64,000 bases of DNA. It comes from Certhia americana. Taxonomy: Eukaryota > Chordata > Aves > Passeriformes > Certhiidae. Both the position numbers and the translations under genes were made by a program. Location: contig JAGMWU010000029.1 in NCBI GenBank assembly GCA_018697195.1, forward strand, positions 1,160,908 to 1,224,907, in the 5' to 3' direction. Below the pieces are notes generated by a model that saw nothing but the letters and a program-made list of their open reading frames with translations, had not been told where the DNA came from and searched no databases. Positions 37,851-54,290 of the stretch are shown here, in pieces (position 1 is the stretch's first letter; the number at the start of each line of letters is the position of its first letter).

Positions 37851-40800
37851 CAGGAAAAGCATCAGCAGAGCTGGGATGGTCCTATCTTCCTGCAGGGAGA
37901 GCATCAGCAAAGCTGGAGCGTTCCAGGTCCATCTGCAATCCAGGGAGACCACCACCCTCCCTGGAATCCGCAGCAAATGCTGTTCAATCCCACTCTGCCA
38001 TTTCACCTCCCACTCATCAAGAGCAGCTGATCACTCTTGCCCTGCCTGCACCCCTCCAAATTCTCACAGAATTGGAATTGATTTAATAATTGTCACGGGA
38101 GCAAAAAAAGGGGGGAAATGGGACAAATTCCTTGACCCACACACCTGAGGCTGCTCTTCTGCAGCAGCAACACAGGAAGGTGCAAGTGAGACAAGCACCT
38201 GCGTTTGTTTTTTCAGGGGTTTGAGGGCAGATGAGGAACTTGATCCCAGAGGGGAACCTGGGCTCTTCCCACTCCTGCTGCAGGGCTGGGCCCAGCTCCT
38301 GCAGCCTGGACGTGGTGTGGAGAAGCACTTGGTGCCCCCAGGCTTTGCTGTGTGTCACTGCTTGGGAAAGGTGTTAGGAGTGAGCGAGAAGAACCCCAAG
38401 GCTGCTACAAAACCCACTCTTGCTTTTCCATCTGTTCCCATCCTACCTCTCTATTCCTTATTTAACACCTTCCTCCTGTTGTTGATTTGGGGTGTAAGTG
38501 GATTTTTTCCCCTCTCATCCAATTTTACCTGGCCCCTTCTCTCATTAAAAACCAAACCACCTTCCCTGGGCCAAAACTCTTCTGCTCCCATAGACATCCC
38601 AATCCTCTTGCTGCAGCATTCTTGGCTCATTTGGGCGAGTTTTATGTTGTATAAAACACAAACTGCAGCTCTCAGGGTGAGACCTGGAGGTGCTAAAAGC
38701 CTATTTAATCCTCTGGAAGTTGGGGCACAGCAGGAATTGCTGATGGAAAAGGGAAATCAGCTTTTTGCAGCCCTTCCCTGGCTTGCAGCAGTTCTGCTGC
38801 TGGCCAAAGGCAGCCTGGAACACCGGAGCTCCTCCTTTCTGCGGGACTCTCCTCCTCTCTCCCTCCCTTCTCCTCTCCCTTTCAAGCTGGTGCAGCATTG
38901 AACTTTTGCCAGGAACTGGACCTGCTGCAGAAGCAGCAGCAGCTTTCCAGAGGGAGGAGGGAACAGACAGGTGGAGTACTTGCTCTCCCTGGGCTCCTCT
39001 TGACAGCAGGGCTCTTCTCCCTCTTCCTCAGAACATTCACAAATCCCTGGGTCTCACCAACACATTTGGAAAAAGAAGAGGAAACTACCAAGGGCTCCTG
39101 CAAGAGAGCTTCCCATGTTTTTCTACTGGAAAAAGGCCAAATCCCTCTTTCCCATGTCTCCTTCCTCCCTAAGGATGCAGAGACACTTAGCTCAAGGTTT
39201 GCCCTGGGGTTGCATCTGCCTCTGGTGCTCTCCTGACACCCTGGATCTCCTGCAGGGGGTTTTCCCCTCAAAAAGTTCAGCAGAAGGAGTTTCTGTTCTC
39301 TCTCTGCTCTCCCTTATCCCCTAAATTGCTGCTGCCTGGGGGAGAATTCCCAGAAAAAGATGCTGGAGGAGCCCCAAATTCCCGAAGCTTTTCCCCAGAG
39401 ACCTGCAAATCCAGGATTAACCCTTGCTGCATCCTTTTCCTTCCCCTCCCACAGCATCTCCCAGCTCCATGCAGGCTGCTCTGAGCACGACCAGCTCGAG
39501 AGGGATGGGAAGCCCAGATTTGGTCACTCTTCTCCAACCTAAATGAAATCTGCAGGAGGTTTTTGGTTGGGTTTTTTTTATCCCTCCTCTGAGCTCAGTG
39601 GCTGCCTCCTGTTTAATTCACCATCTGCATTTCCATCAGGAATAACTCCCCCCTTCCCCTTGGCTGACCCCCAGCTCTTCCAGACACACACCTGGAAGAA
39701 ACAGCCCCAAAATGCACCTGCACCTGCCTGTGGCTGGGCATTTGCACCCTCCTGGCTGTGCAGGAGCTCCTCCTCCTGCAGCCAGAGCATCCACCCAGCT
39801 TCGTTTCCTTAAAACAAATATTCAGGTGTTCCCAAAATTAAAGGTGATTTTAGTGACAGGAACAGCCCAGGTTGTGCCACTTGTGTGCTCAGATTAGTGG
39901 GAAGCAGCACTGCCACACTCCTGAATCAAATCCAGCAGAAGGAGTATGACAACTTTACAGAGATGTCTCTGGGGAACAGGAAAATTTCCTCTTTTCTCTC
40001 TTCACCTGCAAACTCAAAAGAGAAAGGAAGATGGAAAACAAGTTGCTTGTAGCAAATTACAAAAAACAAAATGAAACAAAACCCCCCAAAAAGTATTCAA
40101 GAAATTGCTTTCCATAGTGTGCATAAAGTCAAACATCTTTTCCTGATATATAAAAATTTAGCTTGCAATCATAAAAAGCAATTTTGAAATCTTCTTCCCA
40201 GTACTTCAAAACTGCAGCTTGTACAAAATCCTCCCTGAAACCTTTTAAAGCCCATTTCCCCTCAGCTAACAAACCCCTATCCTAACTCACCACGAAGTGC
40301 CATCTCCAGGGTTTATTGTTATTGCCACACACTGTAGAGAGACATCAGTCGTGTAGAGACTGTAAGGGCACAAATTTTGAGAGAGAGCCTGCAGTGAAAT
40401 TAGGGAAACAAAGCTGGGAAGGGAAATGTTCAGCAGAAAACTGAGACACCAAAGCTGCTGCTTTCCAGAGCAACTGTGAAGGCGCGTGAGAAGTGACTGA
40501 CTTGCCCAAAGTCTTCCTTCAGTCTGGTAACAACCATTTTTGGGGTGTCTATGGATGTAAATCAGCTTTTCTCAGGATAAGAGAGGCCTTCTCAGCCTCT
40601 GAACACCAAGGAAGCTTTTCCCAAAACCACACAGGAGTTTTCTCTAACACAGAGCCAGCTCATGACCCCCCCAGCCCTTCTGAGATGTCACAGAGAGATG
40701 CAAACATCTCCTTCTCAATAACACAAAGAGCTTCAGGTTTTTTATCCTCTACCAGCTGAATTTCCAATAATTCCAGCCCAAAGCACAGAACTGGGAGAGA

Positions 40801-42789
40801 GAACTTTGGCTGGATATATAATGCACATGTAGCAACTCAAATCATGGCACAAAACACTCCTGTTTGATGATTCAGTGAATTCCTCACTTGAAACTCTTTG
40901 CTACAATCTCTTCTCTCCTGGTTATTTCTTCCTCCCATCACTTTATCACTTTGGTACGTGTATCCCATTAAAAGAGCTTTGTCCAGGGCATGGAACCACT
41001 GCAGTGCAGTGCTCTGGGTCAGGGAGCTCTCCCAGCTTTTCCAGAGGTCATTCCAGCTGCACCAGGCACAAACCAGGGAGAATCTACCCCAAAACCTTCC
41101 CCTGCAAATCAACAATGCTGCCCAGCTGCTTTATTGTTTACTGGAAGGTGAAACAGGACCTTCCCTGCTTCCTTCAGCTTTAAAATGTCATTTTACTGCT
41201 GCACAAACAGCTACTCATGGATCCCATAGGGAGAAGCAGGAAAATGGGAAATAAATGTTAAATCTGCCTCATCCTTCCCAATCCCCATCCTGTTCTCTGC
41301 AGCCCCAGCTCAGGTGCCTTGTCCTGCCTCAGGACAAATGGCCAGGTAGTTCTCCTGGAAAAGCAGAGTTAAAGCCATTTCCAGGCATTTCTGATGGCCC
41401 TGTTTGGGAATCAGCAAAACCTTGAAGATTTAGCTCTGATTTTTTGCTGTGGAGGCCTCAAAACTGCAGTCCTTGCACTGCTGGAGGAATTTCACCACAT
41501 TGCAATGGGCCAGCTTGGGAAATGCCCCACAATTCAAGTCCCAGCTCGCTGTTAGTTAATTACTGATGCCAAGTGAAGTTATTTCAATAATACATTTCTT
41601 TTCTATAAAAGTCAAATTGATGCTGTAATTTCTACCAACCTGAAGGCTTTTAAAGGGTCTAAAATTATCACAATGCAAGTGCTGGAATACTAAAAATACT
41701 GAATATCCTTATGGTCTTCTCCAGAAAAATAGGCTCTGAACTCCTTTTGGCATCAGGTAAGTCTGGAGGAAACACCCTGGGAATGGGATTGGACAGAGGG
41801 AAAGATTGTGGGAAGAATAATGAATGTACATTTAACAAACCAGAAAAATATGATTATGATGGTCAAGCCAACTGAAAAGAATTGGTAAAGATATATTCAT
41901 GTGAACATGATTAAAGGATCCAAATAAAATGCCTGAAATAGAAGTTTTTACCATTTAAGGTTTTATCAAGGGTTATAGAAAGGACTAAGAGATAGAGATG
42001 TTGAAAGGGAAAAAAAGGAAAAACTCAACTGCAGTTTAAGTGGAAGTGAAGCATTTGTCAAAAAAATTGCACAGAGACAAACATATAAAAATATTTCTCT
42101 CAAAAAATTGCAAAAATTAAACCCAGCAACTCCTTATCTTCACTTACCAGTAGTGCCAATAAAACCACTGATTTTCCCAGTAACCTCTGCTGGGAGAACC
42201 TCTCATCCAGGCTGGGTAATTTACAATTTAATCTTTGCTTCAGAGTGGTGCAAAGGCCTTTTCTCTCCAGAAGGAGAAGTTCCAGGGATGAAATAGCTGA
42301 AATGGAGATGAGTAATTGCAGACCTCTGCAAACCTTTCAATTAAGTGATGATATTAAAATAAACCCAGAGTGATGGAGGTGATTCCTATTCCATCCCACA
42401 GAAATCCTGGACTCCCATCCCTAAGGAAGCCACCAGGAATGTGCAGCCTGCAGGGAGGGCTGGGGTGGGAGGTGAAATGCTTTGGCTGCAGAATTCAGGG
42501 ATTTTTATTCCCAGACTGCAGAACTGAGCACATCAGCTGCCTTGAGCCACCTCACTGCAGCAGAGCTCTCCCAGCTTTATTTCTCCCTGAGATCTGTGTT
42601 TTATGGGCAGCAGCTCACGCCAGACTGGGAAATAAAGGGATTTTTACATCTTCCCAATGAATGCTTTTCATTTGTGAATGTGGGGAGATGATTCGCTCAA
42701 TCCAGGGTGGCTTTGTGAACACCCTACGTGGATTTTGTTGCTGCCTCTGCAGCAAGGGGAAAGAATATCCCAAAGACTGAAAAAACGGA

Positions 42790-42854
42790 ATTATTTAATT
42801 ATTATATTTTTAATAATTATTTTATTATTCATAATAATTATTTTATTATTATAA
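42790..42854. repeat. AT-only low-complexity stretch
   Basis: Interspersed TTATTA and AATAATTAT units. Confidence 0.9.
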
Positions 42855-42990
42855 GAGAAAGTATTCCTCAGCTGTTCATCCCCTTTCTGTGACCAAAGGA
42901 AGTACATTATGGAATTCTCTGCTTCAGCTCCCTGCAGATAAAACCACAACTCTAAAATCTCTCTGCTTTTTAATTGTCCATGCAGTCCAC

Positions 42991-43088
42991 AAACAAATGC
43001 TCTTTTGGACCCATGTTTTATCTTTATTTTTATTCAAACAAACAAATGCTCTTTTGGACCCATGTTTTATCTTTATTTTTATTCAAAC
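42991..43088. repeat. Perfect 49-bp tandem duplication
   Basis: Two identical adjacent copies (42991-43039, 43040-43088) starting 'aaacaaatgctcttttggac'. The identity indicates a recent event or an assembly duplication. Confidence 0.97.
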
Positions 43089-43702
43089 GAATATTTTTGG
43101 AAGGAAATGGAGTCTCTGGCTGCATTATGAGTCTTCATGTGTTCTCAGCTGTGTTGTAAATGTAGTTTTCTCTCTTTGCCCTGTCACCAACAGGACTAAC
43201 TTCAGCTGGCACAGCAAAAATGGGAAAATAGGGAAATATTCCACTGCATCCCTCTGAATATTGCTGCTGCTATGAGGATCCAACTCCCAAAATATGAGGG
43301 ATGTTAAATTTCTCCTGTTGAACCAGCTGCACTTGTTCAAGCACATGTTCCTTCAGCACCCAGCCCTCAAACAATACCACAAAAATAGAATTATTGTTAG
43401 ACACCACTTAAATCTTTGCAGCAGGGATGGGGCGGGTTACCAGAGCAGCTTTTTAGGACACAACAAAGCTCAGCTCAACAGAGATCATCAGGTGGCATTA
43501 AGTGGGGGGCTCCAGGGAGGCCTAAATTCAGCTAAAATCCAGTTCATGGTGTGGCCCTGGAGCTGTTTGGTCCAACCTTTGCTCCTCACACAGGCAGAAA
43601 CCCAATTAAAGTAATGAGACTTTGCAAATTAATAAATTATCTTCTTCCAAACGGGTGGGAAGGTTTATTCAGGAGTTTTATTTGTCCGGACAAACTGCCC
43701 CA

Positions 43703-43815
43703 TCCCTGGAAGTGCCCAGGAAGCGCTGCCTGGAAGGCCAGGTAAGGTGCCCTGCCCATGGCAGGGGGTGGAAAAAGATGGTTTTTAAGGTCCTTTCCAC
43801 CCAAATCACTCCAGG
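43703..43815 (+). mobile_element. CR1 LINE 3'-end fragment
   Basis: 'tccctggaagtgcccagg', 'ctgcccatggcagggggtgg' and 'aaggtcctttccacccaaat' in sense orientation. Confidence 0.88.
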
Positions 43816-44949
43816 ATTTGGCCCCAAACCCCCTCAGTTGATGTTTAATTGCTGGAACCAAAAGCAGAACATCCATTTAATTGATTCTTGGAGATAAGAA
43901 CCAACCCTGAGATCTGCCATCAGATGTTGTGGCCTAGTTTGGAGGCCTGATCCAACAAGTAAACAAAGCTAATTAATGAATCTTCTAATTAAGCCCTGAC
44001 AGAGCTCAGATGAAAGAATTGGCTGCCTGCTTCCTCTGGCTCCTGTAATCAAGAGACAGAACAAACTCGAACAAATTGCTGCTACTGTGTTCAGAAATTG
44101 GTGTAAATAATAATAAAATAATGAAAGCTGCCCAGGCACTTGCTGTATCTGGCACCAACAAAGCAAATAGTGGTTCAAAGGAGATAAACACTTATTTGCA
44201 TTTCTTCTGAGTCTCCCAGAGAGTGTAGTTCAGTCCTTGCAGACAAAATGCTGCTTTGGTTTGGAAATTCTTGTGAGTGTTGCCTCATATTAAAAGGACT
44301 CTTTGGAATATAGGAAGAGGAATTCCTAAAATGTGAGATTTTGTTCCAATTCATTAAAATAGATCAGAGCATTTTCTTTTTGCCTCTTTTAATTCAACTC
44401 ATCCAGAGATTTTGATATAATTTTAGACAAATACACAAGACTTGACATCAGAGCTATTGAACGTTTTTAGCAGTGGGAATGCCTGATTACCCACTCCCTC
44501 AGAGCTGGGCTTTCATGAGGTAGAAATAATTTTTTCAAAAAAGAAAAAACAATGTTTGTGCTTTTTTTTTTTTTTAACTCAGGACTGCTTGATTTCTGTG
44601 TAGATCCCAACTAAGCAGGCACAGCTCCGTCTGTGCTTCTGCAACAAAAGCAGAAGCAAACAATGAAGGCTCCACCCAAAATGTCCCTGTTGCAGTTTCT
44701 GATGGGAAATTTTTCAATTAAAAGAGGAAAAAACTGCAAACCCCACCAGAGTTCACTGGGTGTGTTCAGGTAATTTCCTGGTGCTCAGTGAGGCCCCAGC
44801 ACAGGGCTCAGGTCTGAGCCTTTCCTTGAGGAAATATCAGTTGCAGGTCAGGATGTGTGATTTATGGATGCAGCAGAGGAAAAAGAATGAACAGGAATGT
44901 TTTGCCAAGGAGTTGCTGCTTTTCCTTGGGCAACAGTGGGATTTGGGTT

Positions 44950-45080
44950 GGAATGGTTTGGGTCAGGAGGGACCTCAAAATTCATCCAGTGCCACCTCCT
45001 GCCATGGGCAGGGACACCTTCCACTATCCCAGGCTGCTCCAACCTGCCCTTGGACACTTCCAGGGATGGGGCATAGTTAC
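44950..45080 (-). mobile_element. CR1 LINE 3'-end fragment
   Basis: 'ggaatggtttgggtcagg', 'ctgccatgggcagggacacc' and 'ggacacttccagggatgggg' on the reverse strand. Confidence 0.92.
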
Positions 45081-46915
45081 CTTTTCATTTCTGCATCATC
45101 CCTCAGAATAATTTGCATTATTTAGGTCACCAGGGGCAAATCCATCAGGGGCAAAGGGGGACAATGCTGAGCTGATGCAGATGAGACAAGTGGCACAGGC
45201 CACTCAATCCTGGCTGGAACCAGCCCTGCTTTATCCCCTTCCTCTGTTCACTATATGGATTTTTCTAATAGTAACACATCCAGGGGCTTTATTATCCTCT
45301 GCATTATGCAGAAAGTAACAAAAGGGAAACAAAGGGAATTATGGAATTCCTGTCCCTGGAAATACAAGTTTGGGGAGCAGGATGCCTTCAGGAGTGGCTT
45401 TCTTTTCCTTGGAGTACCAAAGCTCCATTCTCATCCTGAGTCCCACAGAGGTCCCACAATGCAGGGCTGTCTGCAGATACCCATCCTCCTGGCACATAGC
45501 AATGGGTTTTCCACTCAAAAAAAGAAAATGTGAAAAGCAATATTAACAGCTTACAGTTACAAGGCTTGTTTTGCTGGGATCTGAAGCACAGTGGTTTTTA
45601 CAAGCTGAGGCACATTCCTTTCTTAATACATGGCATGATAAATGATAGCATTAGTAATAAAATCTTGTGTTCAGGTTGCTGCAGGGCAGATTAGCATAAA
45701 TCCATTGGCATGAAACAAGGTATTTCAGTTTGCAGGAACTGAGCATCCCAGAAAATATCAGCTCCCTGAATCCCTGACCAACATGCTGGGAATGCTCTGC
45801 TCTACAGTGTCTCTATTCCTCATTTCTTCCCATTTCAAGCCCAATCTCTGCTAAAGATGAAACAGATTAGCACAGAAAGCTCTACCTGCGCTTCTCTCCT
45901 TTGCATATTCTGAATAATGAATGGCTGCTCTGACATGCATGAATGCAGCCACAACTCGAATTTAAAAAACAAATGGTGAATAAAAATCGAGGCAGAAGCT
46001 GGGCTTGCAGTGCTGGCTGCTGAAAGCAGCTGCACTGATTTTCAGGAGGACTCAGTAGTTTTGCAGAATAAAGACTCTTAGCAGCTCTGCTAGGAGATAA
46101 ATGACACTTAAGCCTTTATGAGCTCTTGGTACAATTCATTCAATCCAGACTGAGCTCAGATGAGCAGGGACTGCAGCTTTCTACCAGCCGTTGCCCTTCA
46201 CAGCTCAACGATCCTCATATTTAAATACCCTGAAACTTATGGAGAAGCTGTCACACAACAGATGATGTTCTGCGTGAGGTCACTGGCAAACAGTGGGAAA
46301 TACATTAAATCCACCCTGGTCTACCTTTCCTAAAAGGCTGCTATTAAACAAACATGTATTTGTGCCAGAAATACTCAATTACTACTGCAATTACTGACAG
46401 GGACATTAATTCATACATGTTACCAAGTCCTTCTCCTTTCTTTGGGAAGCACCTCAGCATTTTTGTGGTATTTGTCTAATAAAAGCCCCCCAATCTTTAC
46501 TGACTTTTATTCCTTCCTTGAGAAAACTTTCAAGAGTCTGTTTTGTGATATATTTGCCCTTCTGACTCCAAGAGGTGAATTCTCATTGTCTTTTTGAGCC
46601 TCCCATGCAGTCTGTGCTCAATACATCTCTAATTAGCCTCTGATAAATCTCTACTACATAAATACTGCTTTGTTTTAATCAACCAGTGGTAATAACCTGG
46701 CCCAGAGGTAGCTGCAATGCAGCTGTCCAATTTAATCTCTGTATTAGCCAGATTAGACAAGGATAAATATCCTGTCTCTGTGATCCATGTCTCAGACAGA
46801 CTAGGCTCCAGGGAATCTCAAGGAATCAGGTATCAGTGTGTTCTGCCAGGACTGAGAACCACCCTGTGTCTGCTGCTGCTTTCGTGTAATGAAAGAACAA
46901 ATAACACAGACAGGC

Positions 46916-47052
46916 TTCCCCAAGGCCAGGTTGGATGGGGCTTGGAGCAATCTGGGACAGTGGGAGGTGTCCCTACCCATGACCAGGGTGAGACTGGATG
47001 GGCTTTAAGGTGCCTCCCAACCCAGCCCATTCCATGATTCCATGATCCTGCC
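46916..47052 (+). mobile_element. CR1 LINE 3'-end fragment
   Basis: 'ccaggttggatggggcttgg', 'gggaggtgtccctacccatg' and 'cccattccatgattccatg' in sense orientation. It ends about 660 bp upstream of the NEFL TATA box. Confidence 0.92.
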
Positions 47053-47712
47053 TGGTTATTAGGGACCACTTATAACAAAGGATGTGGGGAGGATGCAAGT
47101 GCTCAAAGAGCATTCATGCCTTGTGAAAACTGCAAACTGAAGGGAAAAAAATATACTGTTCACACTTCTGGGGATTCTGAGTTGCAGCCAGTGTTGGGTT
47201 TCCCCAGCCACACCAAGGCAACCTCAGCCACAACACGGGCTTTTCAGCACATTCCCAAAGCTTCTGCCAGGGCAGCTGTGGAGAAGCAGGGCGGGGGTGT
47301 TAAACACAGCCTGGGCGAGTTGGGGGGGGTGCAGATAGACCTGAGGGGAGCTGGATCTGAACGGGACAGAGGTGGGCCAGAAGGGGGGGCCAAGAGATGC
47401 CCCAGGAGTGTCCGAGGATGCGCCCAAGTAGGGCTGAGACAGTGCTGAGACAGTGCTGAGACGGGGCCAAGCCGGGGCCATTCCAAAGTGGGCCGGTCAC
47501 AGCCCACAGCTGGTCACAGCTGTCCAAGCATCCCTTCACTACTGTGATGCCCGGAGCTGTCCAGGCTCGTGGAGGAGGTCCGGCCCGTGCCGCTCAGGAT
47601 ATTACAGCAGTCAGAGAATGCCTGGACCACTCCGGGCGTCACCTCACCGCGGCGATGTCGCCGCGCCCCGCCCCGTCCCCGCCCGGAGGCCGCTCCGCCC
47701 GCCCTCCCCACG

Positions 47713-47720
47713 CATAAATA
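47713..47720 (+). promoter_or_regulatory. NEFL: NEFL TATA box
   Basis: 'cataaata' embedded in CpG-rich sequence, about 55 bp upstream of the ATG. A start site near 47743-47750 would give a 5' UTR of roughly 25-30 nt. Confidence 0.8.
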
Positions 47721-47772
47721 TCTGTGTGCGGGCAGCGCCCACCGCAGAGCAGCCGCCGGAGCTCCCGCAGCC

Positions 47773-52002
<4,230 letters not shown>

Positions 52003-52385
52003 TCTGAGGGCAGCTTTCCATCAGAGCCAACGACTGACTGAGCTCCAGCTGCAGTCTCACCTATTTAATTCAGTGACCACTGAGGTTCCAGTTCATGATT
52101 ATGATGTTTCTCCCTGTGCAGAGTCTGAGTTTGCTTGCAGAGCACCCAAGGCTTGCTCCCCGAGTGCCGCATGGTTCCACGTACGAGTTCAGGGCTTCTG
52201 TCTTTCCTGGGTGACCCAGAACCTTAACATTTAATGTGGGGGGGGAAATAAGTGGTGGGAATGAAAGGTTACCTTTAACTTGCATTTAAAATAATTCTGG
52301 AAACGGTGGGTGGGGGAAATGATGGAGGCTTCATTAAGTATGTGCAATAAAGCAGTCAATAAAGTTCAGAAATGCTTACACGGAT
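52003..52385 (+). other. NEFL: NEFL 3' UTR
   Basis: Sequence from the stop codon to just beyond the second polyadenylation signal. The end point is inferred from the AATAAA positions. Confidence 0.7.
52346..52363 (+). terminator. NEFL: NEFL polyadenylation signals (two AATAAA)
   Basis: Overlapping-range tandem hexamers at 52346-52351 and 52358-52363, about 345 bp after the stop codon. Cleavage is expected near 52375-52385. Confidence 0.85.
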
Positions 52386-53984
52386 TCCTGGTGCATGCCC
52401 TGTGTCACTGATGGCCTTGAAAGGGTGATAAAAGGGTTTATCCCACTCGTCTTGTGAATGAGAAGTGGGAAAAATCTCTTGGGGGTGTAAAATTTCACGC
52501 ATTTTATAAAAATAGCTCGGTGGCTGGGATGGGTCTCACCGGCTGAGGGTGCAACAAGCACAAGCTCCCTTCTGAAAACTGGGAAATTTATCAAAGCAGT
52601 ACAGAGGGGAAAAGCAAACGTGGCTGTTAAATTGTGTCAGGAGGTTGTTCAGTGTCTGGGGGATCAGTGAGGAGAGGGAAAAACAACTGAGGGTGTAGGT
52701 GAGGCTTGGAGCAAAGAATATCTTCAAAAATAACGTTAAAATCAAAATGTGATGAGCAGTTAGAAGGATTGATGGTGTGGGGGAAGGAGCTGCCTCTCTC
52801 CCCCAGGTGCTGTCTGAACTCAACCCTCTCAGGGCTGCAGAGGCTCATTTTCTTCTGAGGATTTCCCACAGCCTTTTAAAGTTTTGACTGTGCTAAAAAA
52901 CAGGCAGAAAAAAGGAGCATCTCAACAGCAGTGCAGCCTGGCAATTCCACAAACTATGTCCTGTGCTCTGAGCCTGTCAATGTTCAATTACCTAAAGCTG
53001 ATACATAAAATTAAACCTTGTAAGGGCAAGCACTGGGCTAATGCTGCAAATTAAACCATTTTAAATAAACCAAACCCATGGAAATTTGAGTAAAAATAGG
53101 CATTAATGGCTGCACTAAACTTTACAGAAAGATTTGCCTGGATGAATTTTTGTACAGGATTTGCGGGTAACTTGATTTTATGCACTGGTGCTGTATCAGT
53201 TGATTTGCATTGGTTCTCCTCAATGGCTTTGTCCTCAGAGAAAGAAAATCTCTTTTTTATACAAGTTTTAGGGGAGTACCAGAAGCATCTCCCTTTCCAA
53301 TATTTAAAGGGTGATAAATGGTTATGATGGATGAAGTAAGTACTTAAAATTATTATTTTCTTCCAAATTGCTAAGAAAAGCAGTAAGAGAAAGAAAAAGA
53401 AGCTTGGTCAAGCCATTCAGTAAAGCAGTAATTCCAGTAACTCATGGAGTTCCAGTATAATTTCCAATCTTTTTTTCTCTACTTTCCTGGGATTTTGATA
53501 CTTTTGAGAACCAGAAGGAAAACAAAATAATTTTCACTTTCTTCTACAACACCTCTTAAATATTTCTTTTTACATTTCTCTCCTGCTTTTAATGGAGATT
53601 TTTCTCCCTGTGTTTATGCAGAGCTATTGTTACAAAGCAGATTTTCTTTTCCCTCTCTAGGACAGTGGTGAGGAGAATCGGGAGAACTTGCAGTGCCCTT
53701 TAGTGAGAGTTTTCAAAGCTGTTGAGGGGATGGAGGGGAGCTGCTCCTTTGGGGTGTGACAGCTCCTGCTCCCCAGAAGACTGTTGGGGCTGCTGCTTGG
53801 AGATAAGAAATGGGAGCTGGTTCTCAGAAATGAGAGCTGGTTCTGGGGAAACTCCCCAAGTGCACCAGCAGGAAGTGACGCCTGGCACTCAGCTGGGAGA
53901 GAGGGACTGCTCCTGAGGAGAAAAATCCTTCACCAGCCCTGGTCAGAGCCCATCAGGACCATTAAAGGCAGAGCAGAGCTGGGC

Positions 53985-54290
53985 AGCTCGACTGGAGAGA
54001 GCACTGACAAGAGGTGGAGGGACAGGACAAGGGGAAATGGCTTCAAACTGACAGGGAGGAGGTTTATATGGGATATTGGGAAGGAATTCTTTATTTAGAG
54101 GATCTTGAGGGGCAGGGATAGAATTCCCAGAGAAGCTGTGGTTGCCCCTGGATCCCTGGAAGTGTCCAAGGCCAGGCTGGACAGGGCTTGGAGCACCCTG
54201 GGATAGTGGGAGGTGTCCCTGCCCATGGCAGGTGGGACTGGATGGGCTTTAAGGTCCATTCCAACCCAAAACATTCCATGAAATATCAAA
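53985..54290 (+). mobile_element. CR1 LINE 3'-end copy
   Basis: Best-preserved 3' CR1 in the window: 'ggacaaggggaaatggcttc', 'tatgggatattgggaagg', 'tggaagtgtccaaggccagg', 'gtccctgcccatggcagg', 'ccattccaacccaaaac', 'attccatg'. Sense orientation. Confidence 0.95.

Larger units (their letters stand above)
37851..47540. other. Intergenic sequence upstream of NEFL
   Basis: No gene recognised. Contains a perfect 49-bp duplication (42991), an AT-only low-complexity stretch (about 42790-42854), CR1 at 43703, 44950 and 46916, and a T-tract near 44563-44575. The parts at about 45550-46250 and 46290-46800 are repeat-free and rich in homeodomain-like motifs (see findings), which makes them the best candidates for NEFL distal regulatory sequence. 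Confidence 0.6.
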
